A stretch of DNA of 7,342 bases. Source: Deltaproteobacteria bacterium. Lineage in GTDB: Bacteria > Desulfobacterota > B13-G15 > RBG-16-54-18. The notes beneath the pieces were generated by a model. It saw only the letters and a program-made list of their open reading frames with translations. It searched no databases and was not told where the DNA came from. Of the stretch, positions 5,514-7,342 are shown piece by piece. The stretch is taken from contig QMLM01000081.1 of the NCBI GenBank assembly GCA_003646745.1, forward strand, positions 1 to 7,342. Direction: 5' to 3'. The number at the start of each line of letters is the position of its first letter. The first letter of the stretch is position 1. Both the position numbers and the translations under genes were made by a program.

Positions 5514-5520
5514 GGGGGTG
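5514..5520 (+). promoter_or_regulatory. Ribosome binding site supporting a TTG start
   Basis: GGGGGTG lies 5 nt before TTG 5526 and is the only purine-rich site nearby. It supports TTG as the true initiation codon, since no ATG or GTG in that frame gives the family's conserved beginning. Confidence 0.5.
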
Positions 5521-5525
5521 TAAGT

Positions 5526-6167
5526 TTGATATTAAGATTACTAGTAGTGGGACCTATTCAGGCGAATTGTTATATTTTGGGCTGTGAGAGAACCAAATTA
5601 TCGGCGGTGATAGATCCAGGGGATGAGGTAGATAGGATATTGACCTCCTTGGCCAGAGATGAATTGCGCCTCCTCTACATCATCAACACCCACGGGCATT
5701 TCGATCATACCGGCGGAAATAAGGCCCTCAAGGAAGCCACCGGGGCCGAACTCCTCATCCACCCTGCCGACGCTGCTCGCATACTCAATCAGGCAGCCAG
5801 TGCTGCATCTTGGGGGTTGAGGGTAGAAAACTCTCCTCCCCCTGATCGCTATATAGAAGAAGGGGACATCATCACCTTTGGGGATATCTCCCTGAAGGTG
5901 CTGCATACCCCGGGGCACTCACCAGGGGGGATCTCTCTTGTTACCGATAAGGTGGTTTTTGTAGGGGATACCCTCTTCGCCGGCTCCATCGGCAGAACCG
6001 ACTTTCCAGGAGGGGATTACGAGACACTTATCCGCTCGGTACGGACTAAGATCTTCCCGTTAGGGGATGAGGTGGTAGTTTATCCAGGACATGGACCGCA
6101 GACTACTGTAGGAGATGAGAAGCGCCATAACCCCTTTTTCGCAGAGGGGGGAATGAAGTGGATTTGA
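5526..6167 (+). CDS. Metallo-beta-lactamase-fold hydrolase, YcbL-type (glyoxalase II-like)
   Basis: This 213-residue cytoplasmic protein has the complete metal-binding set of the family: H-x-H-x-D-H at 56-61 (His56, His58, Asp60, His61), T-P-G-H with His131, G-D-T-L-F with Asp148 and Y-P-G-H-G-P with His189. The N-terminus (V-G-P-I-Q-A-N-C-Y-I-L) and the ending (T-V-G-D-E-K-R-H-N-P-F-F) match the short YcbL-like subgroup, which lacks the C-terminal substrate domain of classical hydroxyacylglutathione hydrolase. A thioester hydrolase role, such as S-lactoylglutathione or another acyl-thiol, is likely from the family but the substrate is unknown. The start is TTG, supported by GGGGGTG. It follows the LysE gene by 21 nt and converges on the MFS gene 14 nt downstream, with no obvious terminator between. 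Confidence 0.88.
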   Translation: MILRLLVVGPIQANCYILGCERTKLSAVIDPGDEVDRILTSLARDELRLLYIINTHGHFDHTGGNKALKEATGAELLIHPADAARILNQAASAASWGLRVENSPPPDRYIEEGDIITFGDISLKVLHTPGHSPGGISLVTDKVVFVGDTLFAGSIGRTDFPGGDYETLIRSVRTKIFPLGDEVVVYPGHGPQTTVGDEKRHNPFFAEGGMKWI

Positions 6168-6181
6168 GACAAATTTTGGTC

Positions 6182-7342
6182 CTATATTACCTTTCTTGCG
6201 GCTGATCTCCTCAATAAAAATAGGGTGATTAGAGCGAGGATCTGCATAGCCAGCACAAACAAGATTATGTATTTTATAGATATCTCATACAAAACTCCCA
6301 TCAATAAACTCCCCATAAACCACGATGCCCCATAAGCTGTGTTGAATATTCCATAACCAAGGCCTCTACGCTCCATGGGGGTCAGATCGGCTATGGCAGC
6401 CCGCATAATGGTCTCCTGAACCCCCATGGCCGCCCCCCACAGCGCCACACCTGCTACCGCAAGACCATAACTTGCTGAAAACCCCAGAAAGGGAATGGGG
6501 ATGCTCAACAGGGGGAGGGCTATCAACGACATAAGCCCTATCTTATCATATGTCTTGCCGATCACAAGGGCTACTAAGGCATCCACACCCATCGCCATGG
6601 CGTAAAAGAGGGGGATCTGCGCCATGGGGATCACCGACCGAACCTTGAAATGAAAAGAGATAATCTGAAAGTTGGCAAAACCGGCCACACTCAGAAAGGC
6701 AAACAAGGTGTAAACCCAGAAGGATTGAGGAAGACTGCCTCCGAGAGCGGATGGCGTGCTCTCGTGAGGTCTCTCCATGACCTCTGGGGAAGGGATCTTT
6801 CGTTTTGCCATCGCCAGAATGCCTAAAGTCAACAGGGCCGGTAGCCACAAAATAGTAAAACCTGTCTGATACCCCCCCCGCAGGAAAAAGACTGCGGAAA
6901 ACATCAGAGGACCGATAAAGGCACCAATCTGATCCAGTGCCTCATGGATGCCAAACCCCCAACCCCTGCCAACCTCTTTTGTGGAATATGAGAGGATCGT
7001 GTCGCGCGCCGGAGTCCTTATCGCCTTGCCCAATCGCTCCAGGACAATCAACACTGCGGCAATTTCCCAATAACCCGCCAATGCCAAAAGGGGAATGGAT
7101 AAAAGAAGTCCATAGCCGACAAACACAAAGGTCCAATATTTGCCTGTGCGGTCAGCCATATATCCGGAGACCAACCGTAGTGCATAGCCGAGGAACTCTC
7201 CCAGCCCTGCCACCAGACCGACAATTGCAGCACTTGCCCCCAAAGTGCAGAGAAATGGCCCGCTAACACTTCGCGCCCCTTCATAGGTTACGTCCCCAAA
7301 TAGGCTCACCAACCCCAGCAGAATGATGAACTGTAGGGCCAA
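6182..7342 (-). CDS. Major facilitator superfamily transporter, partial at its N-terminus
   Basis: The gene runs leftwards and enters from the right edge. The 386 visible residues cover almost a whole 12-segment transporter of the inner membrane. Motif A-like loops occur in both halves: G-Y-M-A-D-R-T-G-K (60-68 of the visible part) and G-K-T-Y-D-K-I-G (262-269). Other conserved parts are G-D-V-T-Y-E-G-A-R-S at the beginning, E-R-L-G-K-A-I-R-T-P-A-R-D (102-114) and G-R-G-W-G-F-G-I-H-E-A-L-D-Q (126-139). A polar linker near 180-206 separates the halves. It is likely a proton-coupled efflux or uptake system; the substrate is unknown. The TTG at 7342 is most likely an internal leucine rather than the start, since family members usually have several residues before this point. 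The stop is TAG at 6182-6184. It converges with the hydrolase gene and has its own promoter outside the window. Confidence 0.88.
   Translation of the reverse strand: MALQFIILLGLVSLFGDVTYEGARSVSGPFLCTLGASAAIVGLVAGLGEFLGYALRLVSGYMADRTGKYWTFVFVGYGLLLSIPLLALAGYWEIAAVLIVLERLGKAIRTPARDTILSYSTKEVGRGWGFGIHEALDQIGAFIGPLMFSAVFFLRGGYQTGFTILWLPALLTLGILAMAKRKIPSPEVMERPHESTPSALGGSLPQSFWVYTLFAFLSVAGFANFQIISFHFKVRSVIPMAQIPLFYAMAMGVDALVALVIGKTYDKIGLMSLIALPLLSIPIPFLGFSASYGLAVAGVALWGAAMGVQETIMRAAIADLTPMERRGLGYGIFNTAYGASWFMGSLLMGVLYEISIKYIILFVLAMQILALITLFLLRRSAARKVI

Noticed and set aside
6937..7266. Plus-strand 109-residue frame opposite the MFS gene
   Set aside because: It is antisense to conserved transporter motifs, is rich in proline, glutamine and cysteine, and matches no family.
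7340..7342. TTG at the right edge as the true start of the MFS gene
   Set aside because: It has no visible upstream context and the family normally has several residues before this point. The gene is treated as cut by the window edge.
1..7342. CRISPR arrays, tRNA or rRNA genes, transposases, phage genes, toxin-antitoxin pairs
   Set aside because: Scanned by eye on both strands; no regular repeats, cloverleaf-like segments or matching protein motifs were found.

Overview
The window has roughly even base composition and heavy use of AGG/AGA for arginine. Its gene content (AmmeMemoRadiSam protein B, a DUF6178-like protein, a DUF434-type protein, an iron-sulfur-flavoprotein-like reductase, phenylacetate-CoA-ligase and crotonase remnants) fits an anaerobic bacterium, most likely of the Desulfobacterota / former Deltaproteobacteria. 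That lineage guess is inference from protein families remembered, not from a search. No RNA genes, CRISPR arrays, insertion sequences or recognisable phage genes were seen.

Layout. (A) Positions 1-974 hold the remains of a fatty-acid/aromatic acyl-CoA gene group, and it is scrambled. A PaaK-like CoA ligase starts on the minus strand at 220 with a perfect Shine-Dalgarno and a good promoter. After about 28 codons it runs into an inverted internal piece of a PaaK-like gene read on the plus strand. Divergently, a flavodoxin-fold iron-sulfur-flavoprotein-like gene (382-678) and a coupled enoyl-CoA hydratase (678-974) each keep their N- and C-terminal ends but lack the middle, with frame preserved. 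(B) A full-length Memo-family protein (967-2196) follows, overlapping the hydratase remnant by 8 nt. (C) After a 123-nt A+T-rich gap come two overlapping uncharacterised genes, a DUF6178-like protein (2320-4137) and a DUF434-type protein (4128-4790). (D) A new promoter at 4816-4845 drives a LysE-type exporter (start 4872) and a YcbL-type metallo-beta-lactamase-fold hydrolase that begins with TTG (5526-6167). (E) A convergent MFS transporter (minus strand) ends 14 nt from the hydrolase and runs off the right edge.

How the parts fit. The left block would have been a divergent acyl-CoA activation/beta-oxidation locus. The rest looks like ordinary core and accessory genes in short operons. The most unusual feature is the cluster of one inversion junction and two or three deletions inside about 800 bp, beside intact genes. 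It is either a real rearrangement hotspot or an amplification/assembly chimera near a contig end, and this sequence alone cannot separate the two. I do not see a convincing new multi-gene system. The best candidates for new biology are the overlapping DUF6178/DUF434 pair and the Memo gene without its usual partners.
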